Source: Hymenobacter rigui (GTDB taxonomy: Bacteria > Bacteroidota > Bacteroidia > Cytophagales > Hymenobacteraceae). Taken from it: a stretch of DNA of 64,000 bases. The stretch's first letter is position 1; each line of letters begins with the position of its first letter. The translations under genes and the position numbers were made by a program. The DNA is taken from NCBI RefSeq assembly GCF_003944715.1, contig NZ_RWIT01000007.1:1-64000 (forward strand). Reading direction: 5' to 3'. Below, piece by piece: positions 9,332-16,586 of the stretch. Under the pieces are notes generated by a model that did not search any database, was not told the DNA's origin, and saw only the letters and a list, made by a program, of their open reading frames with translations.

Positions 9332-9413
9332 GACTACAAGCAGTGAGAGGTGAGACCTTCGTTCATATGGCGCTTTGCCAGAACGAAAGTCTCACCTCTC
9401 ACTGCTTGTAGTC
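9332..9413. repeat. near-perfect 33-bp inverted repeat between dnaA and a convergent gene
   Basis: Arms 9332-9364 and 9381-9413 differ at one position of 33; the loop is 16 nt. The arm contains GTGAGAGGTGAGAC, a 7-nt periodic word. It sits 12 bp after the dnaA stop and 8 bp before the convergent stop at 9422, so it could act as a bidirectional transcript end, but there is no T-tract. Confidence 0.85.
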
Positions 9414-9421
9414 TTACCTCT

Positions 9422-9901
9422 CTATTGGGCGTCGCGCAGAGCAATGCCGTGCTTGGCGGCAAAGGCGCGTACCTGCTCGCGCATAATGCGCTTGCGCTTG
9501 GCTCCTTTCACCTGGCGCAGGCTCAGGGAGTAGGAGCCGCCCTCTTTCAACTGCATGCGCAGCTGCTGGGGAGCCAGTTCGAGTGCGGCAATGTCCTCGG
9601 CCGGGAAGGCCTGCTTGGGGCGGAACAGGCCGTCTTTGTGCACGATGTAGGCGGGCGTAAACTCCAGGTAGCTCTGGGTACCAAAAATAGGAGCGTTGTG
9701 TACCAGCACGTAGCCTACATACACCAGACTGAACAGCAGAAACAGGATATGCAGAAACTGGAAGTCGCTGGCGCCTGCACCCGTAACGATAAGGGCCACC
9801 GTGTAGGCTATCCAGAGCAGGCCTAGAAAAAGCTGCCCCCAAAATGGGATGCGCTGCGTGTTGGCGGGTTGAAGACGAATGCGGGTAGAATCAGGATGCA
9901 T
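9422..9901 (-). CDS. small two-TM membrane protein, hypothetical
   Basis: The 159-residue product has two hydrophobic segments at about residues 19-40 and 47-67. A soluble tail of about 90 residues follows (SYLEFTPAYIVHKDGLF, then basic RKRIMREQVR). The layout of two helices followed by a beta-rich domain resembles bacterial PH-like membrane proteins, but I do not recognise a named family. I set the start at ATG 9901: a TACTTTTG box lies 27 nt upstream, and the longer open frame to 10024 is only translation of an intergenic repeat. Confidence 0.75.
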   Translation of the reverse strand: MHPDSTRIRLQPANTQRIPFWGQLFLGLLWIAYTVALIVTGAGASDFQFLHILFLLFSLVYVGYVLVHNAPIFGTQSYLEFTPAYIVHKDGLFRPKQAFPAEDIAALELAPQQLRMQLKEGGSYSLSLRQVKGAKRKRIMREQVRAFAAKHGIALRDAQ

Positions 9902-9927
9902 AAAAGGCAAAAAGTCGCTGTAGCCCG

Positions 9928-9935
9928 CAAAAGTA
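9928..9935 (-). promoter_or_regulatory. -7 box TACTTTTG (minus strand)
   Basis: CAAAAGTA on the plus strand reads TACTTTTG on the minus strand, a full match to TAnnTTTG. It lies 27 nt before the ATG at 9901 and supports that start. Confidence 0.6.
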
Positions 9936-9938
9936 AGC

Positions 9939-10027
9939 AGTTGCCGGTTATGAGTTGTGAGTTGCCGGTTGCCAGTTACTGGTTTTCTAGACTGAACCGG
10001 CAACTGGCAACTCACAACTGGCAACTG
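9939..10027. repeat. inverted repeat with heptad-periodic AGTTGCC/GGCAACT arms
   Basis: The left side is a run of 7-nt words (AGTTGCC, GGTTATG, AGTTGTG and so on). The right side is the complementary run CAACTGG, CAACTCA, CAACTGG, CAACTGA. The best-paired core is 9953-9977 with 9995-10019 (23 of 25). The right side ends at the OsmC stop codon (10029-10031). Confidence 0.75.
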
Positions 10028-10028
10028 A

Positions 10029-10457
10029 TTACTTCAGCTTGGCCGAGGCCAGCTCCATTTCTGGCACAGCTTTCAGCAGCACCGAAATGGGGCAGTTTTC
10101 CTTGGCCTTCTCGGCGTATTGCTGGAATTCTTCCTGCGAAATACCTTCTACTTCGCCTTCGGTGCTGAGGCTGATTTTGACCACTTTCGGCACGTCGCCG
10201 GAGGTATCCAGCGTTACTTTCGATTCGGTGTGCAGGTGTTTTACGGCTTTGCCGTCCTTACTCAGAATGCTGTTCAGGAACATCGTGTAGCAGCCGGCGT
10301 GGGCCGCGCCAATCAACTCCTCGGGGTTCGTGCCTTTCTGGCCCTCGAACCGCGCACCCACGGAGTAAGGTGCCTTTACAGTGCCGCTCTGGGTGGAAAT
10401 TTCGCCGCTGCCTTTAATGTCGCCGTTCCAGACGGCCGTGCCACGTTGGTTGATCAT
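10029..10457 (-). CDS. OsmC-family peroxiredoxin (thiol peroxidase)
   Basis: This 142-residue protein matches the OsmC/Ohr family, which reduces organic hydroperoxides with two cysteines. Both are visible, one in AAHAGCYTMFL and one in ENCPISVLL. Residues E-L-I-G before the first Cys and the N-terminal GTAVWNGD segment also fit OsmC rather than Ohr. ATG 10457 (MINQRGTAVW) gives the normal family length. The frame continues to 10664, but that extension only translates an inverted-repeat spacer. It is divergent from the GH3 gene. Confidence 0.92.
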   Translation of the reverse strand: MINQRGTAVWNGDIKGSGEISTQSGTVKAPYSVGARFEGQKGTNPEELIGAAHAGCYTMFLNSILSKDGKAVKHLHTESKVTLDTSGDVPKVVKISLSTEGEVEGISQEEFQQYAEKAKENCPISVLLKAVPEMELASAKLK

Positions 10458-10630
10458 GGGTGATGGTGTGAAAGGTGAAGTTGTGAAGGCAGTACGCAAG
10501 ACAAGCTGCAAAGGATGAGCTTGGCGCTTCTGGTGGGAAATGGCCGGAAGTGTACCTTTGAATGACGCCGGCTGAGAAGATGCTGTTGTTCTTCTCACCA
10601 TTTCACCTTTCACAACTTCGCCATTCATGG
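10455..10630. repeat. inverted repeat spanning the divergent osmC-GH3 spacer
   Basis: The left side (about 10457-10490) carries GTGA words at 7-8 nt spacing around the core TGTGAAAGGTGAA. The right side (about 10590-10626) carries the complement TTCACCTTTCACA with matching spacing. The two sides start almost at the two start codons (10457 minus, 10627 plus). A TACCTTTG promoter box lies inside the loop region. Confidence 0.6.
10553..10560 (+). promoter_or_regulatory. -7 box TACCTTTG
   Basis: A full TAnnTTTG match, 66 nt before the GH3-family ATG at 10627. It lies between the arms of the inverted repeat, so the right arm would be in the 5' leader of the mRNA. Confidence 0.55.
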
Positions 10631-12123
10631 GGCTGAAATCTACCCTGAGCCGGCCGCTGGCCACCTACATTGCCCGGCAGTACGCCCGGTGGCAACATGA
10701 CCCCATCGGAACCCAGCAGCGGGTGCTGCGCGGGCTGCTGGAGCGTGGGGCCGGTACCGCCTTCGGGCAGGCCCACCACCTGGGCGGCGTACGTACGGCC
10801 CAGGATTTTGCCTGGCAGGTGCCCGTGCGCGACTACGAGGCCCTAAAGCCGTGGTTTGAGCGGGTAAAGGCTGGGGAAGCCGACGTGCTCTGGCCGGACA
10901 AGCCGCTGTATCTGGCCAAAACCTCGGGCACCACCTCCGGGGCCAAGTACATTCCCTTAACCAAGGACAGTATTCCCAACCACATCAACGGGGCCCGGGA
11001 TGCGCTGCTGCATTACGTGCACCGCACTGGTAAAAGTCGGTTTCTGGATGGTAAGCTGATGTTTTTGTCGGGCAGTCCGGAGTTGGAAACGGTGGGCGGC
11101 ATCCACACGGGCCGGCTCTCGGGCATTGTGAACCACCACGTGCCGGCCTACATGCGCCGCAACCAGTTGCCCAGCTACGCCACCAACGTCATCGAGGACT
11201 GGGAAACCAAGCTCGACCGGATTGTGGACGAAACCCTGCCGGAGCGCATGACGCTGATTTCGGGGATTCCGCCCTGGGTGCAGATGTATTTTGACCGCAT
11301 CGTGCAGCGTACCGGTCGGCCGGTGGGGGAGGTGTTCCCCGAGTTCGACCTATTCGTGTACGGTGGCGTAAACTTTGAGCCCTACCGCAAAAAGCTGCTG
11401 GAAACCATCGGGCGGCCCGTGGACAGCGTGGAGCTGTTTCCGGCCTCCGAGGGCTTTCTGGCCTTCCAGGATGAGCCCGGCAACCCTGGCCTGCTGCTGT
11501 TGCTGGACGCAGGCATCTACTACGAATTTGTGCCGGCCGAGCGGTTTTTTGAGAAAAGCCCGCCCCGGTGCACCCTGGCCGAGGTAGAGCTGGACCGCCA
11601 GTACGCCATGGTACTCAGCAGCAACGCTGGCCTCTGGGGCTACTCCCTCGGCGACACGGTGCGCTTCGTGAGCAAGTACCCGTTTCGGGTGGTGGTGACG
11701 GGCCGCATCAAGCACTTCCTGTCGGCCTTCGGCGAACATGTTATTGCCGAAGAAGTAGAGCAGACCCTGCGCGAAGCCATGCGCCAGCACCCCGAGGTGG
11801 AGGTGGTGGAATTTACGGTAGCCCCCCAGGTCAGCGACGACCCCGCCGTACCCTCCCGCCATCAGTGGCTCATAGAATTCGCCCGCCCGCCCCACGATGC
11901 CGCCGCCTTCGCCGCCGCCCTCGATGCCAGCCTGCGTCAGCGCAACGTGTACTACGACGACCTGCTGCGCGGCCATATCCTAGCCCCGCTGCAGCTCACG
12001 CCGCTGCCGGCCGGGGCATTCCAGCGCTACATGAAAAGCCAGGGCAAGCTCGGCGGCCAGAACAAAGTGCCCCGCCTCAGCAACGACCGGACGCTGGCCG
12101 AGGGGCTGTTGGGGGTTGGGTAA
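10627..12123 (+). CDS. GH3 auxin-responsive-promoter family protein (acyl-adenylate/amide synthetase-like)
   Basis: The 498-residue product belongs to the GH3 family of the ANL adenylating superfamily. In plants these enzymes join amino acids to acyl acids after ATP activation; the bacterial substrates are mostly unknown. The ATP-binding loop KTSGTTSGAKYIP is at about residues 97-109. Other family segments are YGGVNFEPY, ASEGFLAFQ, YYEFVPAERF and YSLGDTVRF. The length is within the family range. It stands alone, divergent from osmC, followed by an inverted repeat. The family is clear; the reaction is not. Confidence 0.9.
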   Translation: MGLKSTLSRPLATYIARQYARWQHDPIGTQQRVLRGLLERGAGTAFGQAHHLGGVRTAQDFAWQVPVRDYEALKPWFERVKAGEADVLWPDKPLYLAKTSGTTSGAKYIPLTKDSIPNHINGARDALLHYVHRTGKSRFLDGKLMFLSGSPELETVGGIHTGRLSGIVNHHVPAYMRRNQLPSYATNVIEDWETKLDRIVDETLPERMTLISGIPPWVQMYFDRIVQRTGRPVGEVFPEFDLFVYGGVNFEPYRKKLLETIGRPVDSVELFPASEGFLAFQDEPGNPGLLLLLDAGIYYEFVPAERFFEKSPPRCTLAEVELDRQYAMVLSSNAGLWGYSLGDTVRFVSKYPFRVVVTGRIKHFLSAFGEHVIAEEVEQTLREAMRQHPEVEVVEFTVAPQVSDDPAVPSRHQWLIEFARPPHDAAAFAAALDASLRQRNVYYDDLLRGHILAPLQLTPLPAGAFQRYMKSQGKLGGQNKVPRLSNDRTLAEGLLGVG

Positions 12124-12160
12124 ATCTGCTTCAATAAATACTGTAGCGGCTTTCGAACGG

Positions 12161-12260
12161 TGTAGAGACGCGACACTTCGCGTCTCGTCGTTGAACGGCT
12201 CGTTCGAACTGCTTTACACAACGTCAGCAACGAGGAGACGCGAAGTGTCACGTCTCTACA
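12161..12260. repeat. 33-bp inverted repeat (TGTAGAGACGCGACACTTCG type)
   Basis: Arms 12161-12193 and 12228-12260 match at 31 of 33 positions, with a 34-nt loop. The arm itself includes a small palindrome around CGCGACACTTCGCG. Similar GTAGAGACG...CGTCTCTAC palindromes are familiar intergenic repeats in other phyla, including cyanobacteria. It lies 37 bp after the GH3 gene. Confidence 0.85.
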
Positions 12261-12316
12261 ATCTGGTCTGACCATGCACAAATCCGCTATATTCCCTTTC
12301 TATACTATCACTCAAT

Positions 12317-12931
12317 ATGAATTTCACAACGCCCGCCGAGTGGTTGGAGCTGCTTCAGCAAATCAATCAGGAAATTCTGACCGACCCTGATTTTACGGAT
12401 GGCAACTTGGCCGAGCTGGTAACGCCACCCCAACGGCAGGCCGGTTGGCTGGGAGCCCTGGGTGCTACGGAAGCTGAGATGCTACAGTTGGAGAAACGGC
12501 TACAAACCAACTTGCCGCCGTCTTACCGGACGTTTTTGCTGGTTTCCAATGGATTTGGTCCGATGGAGCAATTGATTTGGCGGTTGCGGCCCGCGCAGGA
12601 AGTGGATTGGCTCGTGAACACCGATGCTGATCTGGTAGCCTTGTGGGAAAAAGATGTTACGTCAATCCCAAGCGTGCCGGATGAAGACTATTTCCGCTAC
12701 GACGACACCCAAATAGCTGGTCAGGCAAGGGGAGAATACTTTCGGGGGCTGCTGATGATTTCAGATTGGGGTGACGCCGGGTTTTGGGCCCTAAATCCGG
12801 CCGTGCAGCAGGCCGGTGAATGGGAGGCGTGGTACTTCGCCAACTGGCTGCCCGGTGCCATTCGGTACCGCTCTTTTACCGAACTCGTGCAGGACAGCTT
12901 CGCCGGGTACAAGGAAATCCGCAACGGATAG
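12317..12931 (+). CDS. SMI1/KNR4 (SUKH-superfamily) protein
   Basis: The 204-residue protein shows the SUKH core: an N-terminal helix region (WLGALGATEAEMLQLEKRL), then LPPSYRTFLLVSNGFG, and late W-G-D-A-G-F-W and WYFANWLPG segments. Many bacterial SUKH proteins are immunity proteins against contact-dependent or polymorphic toxins. No toxin gene is adjacent, so this is either an orphan immunity protein or a cellular member of the fold. The ATG at 12317 begins with MNFTTPAEWLELL and needs no alternative. GC is somewhat below that of neighbouring genes, which fits mobile defence or immunity genes. Confidence 0.82.
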   Translation: MNFTTPAEWLELLQQINQEILTDPDFTDGNLAELVTPPQRQAGWLGALGATEAEMLQLEKRLQTNLPPSYRTFLLVSNGFGPMEQLIWRLRPAQEVDWLVNTDADLVALWEKDVTSIPSVPDEDYFRYDDTQIAGQARGEYFRGLLMISDWGDAGFWALNPAVQQAGEWEAWYFANWLPGAIRYRSFTELVQDSFAGYKEIRNG

Positions 12932-12983
12932 CACAAAGGCCAGAAACCGTAATTTGCCCCGCCTCCCATTTACCGCTTCCTCC

Positions 12984-13829
12984 ATGCGTCTGCTTTTCCT
13001 TGTTTTGCTGAGTTTCCTGCTCGGGAGCCAACCTGTCGCTGCCCAAAAAGCCGCCCAGCCGTTGCGGGTAGCCACCTACAACCTGCGCCTCAATGTGGCC
13101 AGCGACGGGGTGAATGCCTGGCCCAACCGCAAGGAGCTCGTCAAAAACCTGGTGCGCTACCATGGCTTCGATGTATTCGGCACCCAGGAAGGCTTCCGCG
13201 GCCAGCTCGACGGCGTGGCTGAACTGGCTGAGTACAGCTTCGTGGGCCACGGCCGCGACGATGGCAAGGAGGCCGGGGAGCACTCGGCCATCTTCTACCG
13301 GAAAAGCCGCCTGCAGCTGCTGCAATCCGGGGATTTCTGGCTGAGTCAAACCCCCGGTCAGCCATCCAAAGGCTGGGACGCCACCTGCTGCAACCGCATC
13401 TGTAGCTGGGCCCGGTTCCGCGACCTTGTCACCAAAAAGGAGCTATACTTCTTCAGCGTCCACTTCGACCACGAGGGGGTAGAAGCCCGCCGCCAGTCGG
13501 GCCTGCTGATGGTGCAGAAGATCAGGGAAATTGCCAAAAATGCTCCGGTTATCTGCGTCGGCGACTTCAATTCCACCCCCGAAACCGAGCAAATCCGGAC
13601 GATGCAGACGCTGCTCCAGGATGCCTTCCGCATCACCCGGCAGCCGCCCTACGGCCCCGTGGGTACGTTTAACGGCTTCAAGCTTGATGCTCCCTTGGCC
13701 GACCGTATTGACTACATCTTCGTGAGCCGACAGTTTACCGTGCTGGACTATGCCGTCCTCACCGACTCCATGCGCGGCCTATACCCCTCCGACCATTTTC
13801 CGGTAGTGGTGAACGTGGTGCAGCAGTAA
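12984..13829 (+). CDS. exported endonuclease/exonuclease/phosphatase-family hydrolase
   Basis: This 281-residue protein starts with a Sec signal peptide (MRLLFLVLLSFLLGSQPVAAQ). It then follows the EEP fold: ATYNLRL (Asn ligand), GTQEGF (metal-binding Glu), FSVHFDHEG, VGDFNSTPE, RIDYIFVS and SDHFPVV (catalytic His). Bacteroidota have many such secreted members, which cleave phosphodiesters or phosphomonoesters; substrate cannot be told from sequence. ATG 12984 is chosen because the signal peptide starts there; the longer frame from 12816 overlaps the SUKH gene. Confidence 0.9.
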   Translation: MRLLFLVLLSFLLGSQPVAAQKAAQPLRVATYNLRLNVASDGVNAWPNRKELVKNLVRYHGFDVFGTQEGFRGQLDGVAELAEYSFVGHGRDDGKEAGEHSAIFYRKSRLQLLQSGDFWLSQTPGQPSKGWDATCCNRICSWARFRDLVTKKELYFFSVHFDHEGVEARRQSGLLMVQKIREIAKNAPVICVGDFNSTPETEQIRTMQTLLQDAFRITRQPPYGPVGTFNGFKLDAPLADRIDYIFVSRQFTVLDYAVLTDSMRGLYPSDHFPVVVNVVQQ

Positions 13830-13917
13830 AAAAAAGCGTGCTTGTATGTTACACAATCATAGTTGGTAGTTCGCCTGCAATGAGGTTACGTTTCCCTCCT
13901 GAAAAGCATTAATAGGC

Positions 13918-14214
13918 ATGATATCTATTACTGAATTTGGTAGAAAATACCCTTTTGCCTTGCTCTTACATACTGGCTATATCCTGCTATGGTGGTGCAT
14001 ACTAAAGTTGGTAACAGCAGATCATTCATTACTTGATGCATGTGGGCGCGGCACCATTGTCGTTTATCCGATACTATTTGGCGTATTATTCTCGCTGCTC
14101 TATGTGGCAACGCTCTTGTGTTTTTTTGTATTTGATAAGAATAAGCGCGGTTATAGCTATATAACACTAAGCGCTCTGCTTATGCCGTTTGTGCTGTTCT
14201 TCCTCCTTGCATAA
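13918..14214 (+). CDS. small three-TM membrane protein, hypothetical
   Basis: The 98-residue product has three hydrophobic segments, at about residues 13-31, 44-72 and 80-98, with short polar links (DKNKRGYS). No family is recognised. The gene is clearly lower in GC than its neighbours and has A/T-ending codons, suggesting recent acquisition or relaxed selection. Its TAA is followed one base later by the GTG start of the next gene, so the two may be co-transcribed. Confidence 0.6.
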   Translation: MISITEFGRKYPFALLLHTGYILLWWCILKLVTADHSLLDACGRGTIVVYPILFGVLFSLLYVATLLCFFVFDKNKRGYSYITLSALLMPFVLFFLLA

Positions 14215-14215
14215 C

Positions 14216-14671
14216 GTGACTGTAAACATAAAACCCCACCTCCACGCCCTCTGCCTCGCCTACGTGCAGGAGCGCATCGACGCCTGCCAGGCTGCCATCC
14301 GGGCCGCCCAGGAATCGGCCAACTCTGAAACCAAGAGCAGCGCCGGCGACAAGTACGAAACCGGCCGCGCCATGGCCCAGAACGAGCGGGACCGAAACGC
14401 CATCCAACTCCAACAGGCCCAGCAGCTTCAGGGCGAACTGCAGCGCATCAACCCCGCCCTGCTCTGCGACACCGTGCGGCCCGGGGCTTTGGTGCGCACC
14501 AGTATGGGCACGTTCTACCTCGGCATTAGTGCTGGCAAGCTCACCGTGGAGGGCCAGGACTACTTCGCTGTATCGGCTGCCGCACCCGTGGCCGCCGCTT
14601 TGGCCGGTAAGCGGGTGGGGGATTCGGCCGTGTTCAACGGCAAGCCGGTTCGGATAGCGGCTATTGAGTAA
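14216..14671 (+). CDS. GreA/GreB C-terminal-like protein (often labelled 3-oxoacyl-ACP synthase), function unknown
   Basis: The 151-residue protein has an N-terminal helical region with the segment SSAGDKYETGRAMAQNE, then a beta-rich C-terminal part (GALVRTSMGTFYLGISAGKLTVEG) ending with VFNGKPVRI. This layout is common in Cytophagales and is often annotated '3-oxoacyl-ACP synthase', although nothing resembles a condensing enzyme. A coiled-coil helix pair followed by an FKBP-like beta domain recalls GreA. The GTG at 14216 gives a normal N-terminus (MTVNIKPHLHALCLAYVQER). Its stop TAA directly abuts the stop of the convergent gene. Confidence 0.7.
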   Translation: MTVNIKPHLHALCLAYVQERIDACQAAIRAAQESANSETKSSAGDKYETGRAMAQNERDRNAIQLQQAQQLQGELQRINPALLCDTVRPGALVRTSMGTFYLGISAGKLTVEGQDYFAVSAAAPVAAALAGKRVGDSAVFNGKPVRIAAIE

Positions 14672-15148
14672 CTACACCCGCGGCAGCAGGCCCGAAATAC
14701 CCCGGATGTTGAGGCGTACAAAGTTGCGTACCCGCTCGAAGCGGGCGTTGGCCTCGTCCATTTCCTCGTCGGGCTCCAGCTTGGTAGGGCGGTGCGTGTC
14801 GAGCAGGGTGAAAACGGTTTCGGCCAGGTCCATGTAGCCCAGGATCATCAGAAACAGCAGTTTCTTGTCGTCTTCCTGGTAGGGTTTCTGGCGCACGGCT
14901 TTCACCAGGCTGTCGAGCTGGGTGGTTTCGTCCACGTACAGGTCGCGCAGTACCGCCCGCTGGTGCTGGTAGTCGAGCAGCTGCTGGGGCTCCAGGCTGG
15001 CTGCCGAGAAGGGAAATGTATCGGTGAAGCGGGTAGCGGCCCGGAAATCCTTTTCGGCGGTGTACACCGTACTCAGGTGCTTTTGCAGGCTGGCCCACAG
15101 GCCGGTGCGGGCTTTATCGAAGGCGGAAGGAGCGGCGGGTTCGGTCAC
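14672..15148 (-). CDS. conserved helical protein of unknown function
   Basis: This 158-residue protein is soluble and mostly helical, acidic near the C-terminus (LEPDEEMDEANARFERVRNF). I do not recognise a family. It starts with GTG at 15148 (MTEPAAPSAF); a TACTTTTG box on the same strand lies 26 nt upstream and supports this. It ends exactly where the convergent gene ends (TAACTA, no spacer). It is divergent from dxr. Confidence 0.7.
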   Translation of the reverse strand: MTEPAAPSAFDKARTGLWASLQKHLSTVYTAEKDFRAATRFTDTFPFSAASLEPQQLLDYQHQRAVLRDLYVDETTQLDSLVKAVRQKPYQEDDKKLLFLMILGYMDLAETVFTLLDTHRPTKLEPDEEMDEANARFERVRNFVRLNIRGISGLLPRV

Positions 15149-15174
15149 GGCGAAGCGGGAAAAAGCAGAAAGCC

Positions 15175-15182
15175 CAAAAGTA
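15175..15182 (-). promoter_or_regulatory. -7 box TACTTTTG (minus strand)
   Basis: CAAAAGTA on the plus strand is a full TAnnTTTG match on the minus strand, 26 nt before the GTG at 15148. Confidence 0.6.
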
Positions 15183-15251
15183 CGCCGATTCCGGCGGCTT
15201 GGGTACCAAACGGGAAAACCAATGACCCCGGCAGGTAGCCGAACTTCCGCG

Positions 15252-15259
15252 TACTTTTG
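15252..15259 (+). promoter_or_regulatory. -7 box TACTTTTG for dxr
   Basis: A full TAnnTTTG match 44 nt before the dxr ATG at 15304. It forms a divergent pair with the box at 15175-15182. Confidence 0.6.
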
Positions 15260-15303
15260 CTCAGCTTCCCGCCGTTTCTTTTCCGCTCCGCTAGCTATAG
15301 CTC

Positions 15304-16476
15304 ATGTCCACTACCCCTAAACGCGTCAGCCTGCTGGGTTCCACTGGTTCTATTGGCACCCAGGCCCTCGACGTAGTACGCGCCCAGCCCGGCCGGTTTC
15401 AGGTTACGGCCCTCTCGGCCCAGTCCAACGCTGAGCTGCTCATTGCCCAGGCCCGGGAGTTTCGGCCCGCCGCCGTGGTTATCGGCGACGAGGCCAAGTA
15501 CCAACAAGTGCGTGAGGCGTTAGCCAATCAGCCCGAAACCGAAGTGCTGGCCGGCGCGGCCGCCCTCACCGAAGTAGCCGCCCGCCCCGACGCCGACGTG
15601 GTGCTCACGGCCATGGTGGGCTACGCCGGGCTTCTGCCCACGGTGGCCGCCATACGGGCCGGGAAGGATATTGCTTTGGCCAACAAGGAAACCCTGGTAG
15701 TGGCCGGCCAGCTCATCACCGGGCTGGTGCAGGAGCACGGCGTACAGCTGCTGCCCGTCGATTCAGAGCACTCGGCCATCTTCCAGTGTCTGGTGGGGGA
15801 GGAGCAGAATCCCATCGAGAAAATCATCCTCACGGCCTCGGGCGGGCCGTTCCGGGGCCGTACCCGCGAGCAGCTGGCCCAGGTAACCAAGGCTCAGGCC
15901 CTCAAGCACCCCAACTGGGATATGGGTGCCAAAATCACCATCGACTCGGCTTCCTTAATGAACAAGGGGCTGGAGGTGATAGAAGCCAAGTGGCTGTTCA
16001 ACCTCCGCGACGAGCAGATTGATGTGGTGGTGCACCCGCAAAGCATCATTCACTCCCTGGTACAGTTCGAGGATGGCTCCCTGAAGGCCCAACTGGGCCT
16101 GCCCGATATGAAGCTGCCCATCCAGTACGCGTTGGGCTATCCGCAGCGGCTCACCAACAACTTCCCGCGCTTCAGCTTCCTCGAGTATCCCCAGCTTACC
16201 TTCGAGCAGCCTGATACTACCGCTTTTCGCAACCTGGCGCTGGCGTTTGAGGCGCTGAAACGGGGCGGCAACGCGGCCTGCATCCTCAACGCGGCCAACG
16301 AAATTGCCGTGGCCGCCTTCCTGCGCGACGAAATCGGGTTCCTGGAAATGTCGGACGTGGTGGAATCTAGCCTCGCGCGGGTTTCGTACCTTGCCACTCC
16401 CTCGCTCGACGACTACGTGCTGACCGACCAGGAAACCCGCCGCGTGGCCCGGGAGCTTATCGGCACCCGCGTCTGA
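15304..16476 (+). CDS. dxr: 1-deoxy-D-xylulose 5-phosphate reductoisomerase
   Basis: The 390-residue enzyme performs the first committed step of the MEP isoprenoid pathway, turning DXP into 2-C-methyl-D-erythritol 4-phosphate with NADPH. The N-terminal NADPH site is VSLLGSTGSIGTQALDVV. The metal and substrate site follows as PVDSEHSAIFQCL, and further family segments are TASGGPFRG, HPNWDMGAKITIDSASLMNK and VVHPQSIIHSLV. Length and motifs are normal. ATG 15304 fits the family start. The rseP gene follows 110 bp later, a pairing seen in many bacteria. Confidence 0.98.
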   Translation: MSTTPKRVSLLGSTGSIGTQALDVVRAQPGRFQVTALSAQSNAELLIAQAREFRPAAVVIGDEAKYQQVREALANQPETEVLAGAAALTEVAARPDADVVLTAMVGYAGLLPTVAAIRAGKDIALANKETLVVAGQLITGLVQEHGVQLLPVDSEHSAIFQCLVGEEQNPIEKIILTASGGPFRGRTREQLAQVTKAQALKHPNWDMGAKITIDSASLMNKGLEVIEAKWLFNLRDEQIDVVVHPQSIIHSLVQFEDGSLKAQLGLPDMKLPIQYALGYPQRLTNNFPRFSFLEYPQLTFEQPDTTAFRNLALAFEALKRGGNAACILNAANEIAVAAFLRDEIGFLEMSDVVESSLARVSYLATPSLDDYVLTDQETRRVARELIGTRV

Positions 16477-16586
16477 CACCTTGGCGGGCTCCGGCCGCAA
16501 CTCTAAGCTTCGGTGCGTTGTTTGTTGCGACGGGCACTACTACCCTTCATCACCTCATTACCTCATTTCCTTTGGAAGGACTTATC

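Noticed and set aside
9902-10024. N-terminal extension of the small membrane protein
   Set aside because: The added residues are just a translation of the heptad repeat, and a promoter box lies inside it.
9939-10027. Possible CRISPR-like repeat array
   Set aside because: The period is 7 nt, with no spacers of 25-40 nt and no cas genes.
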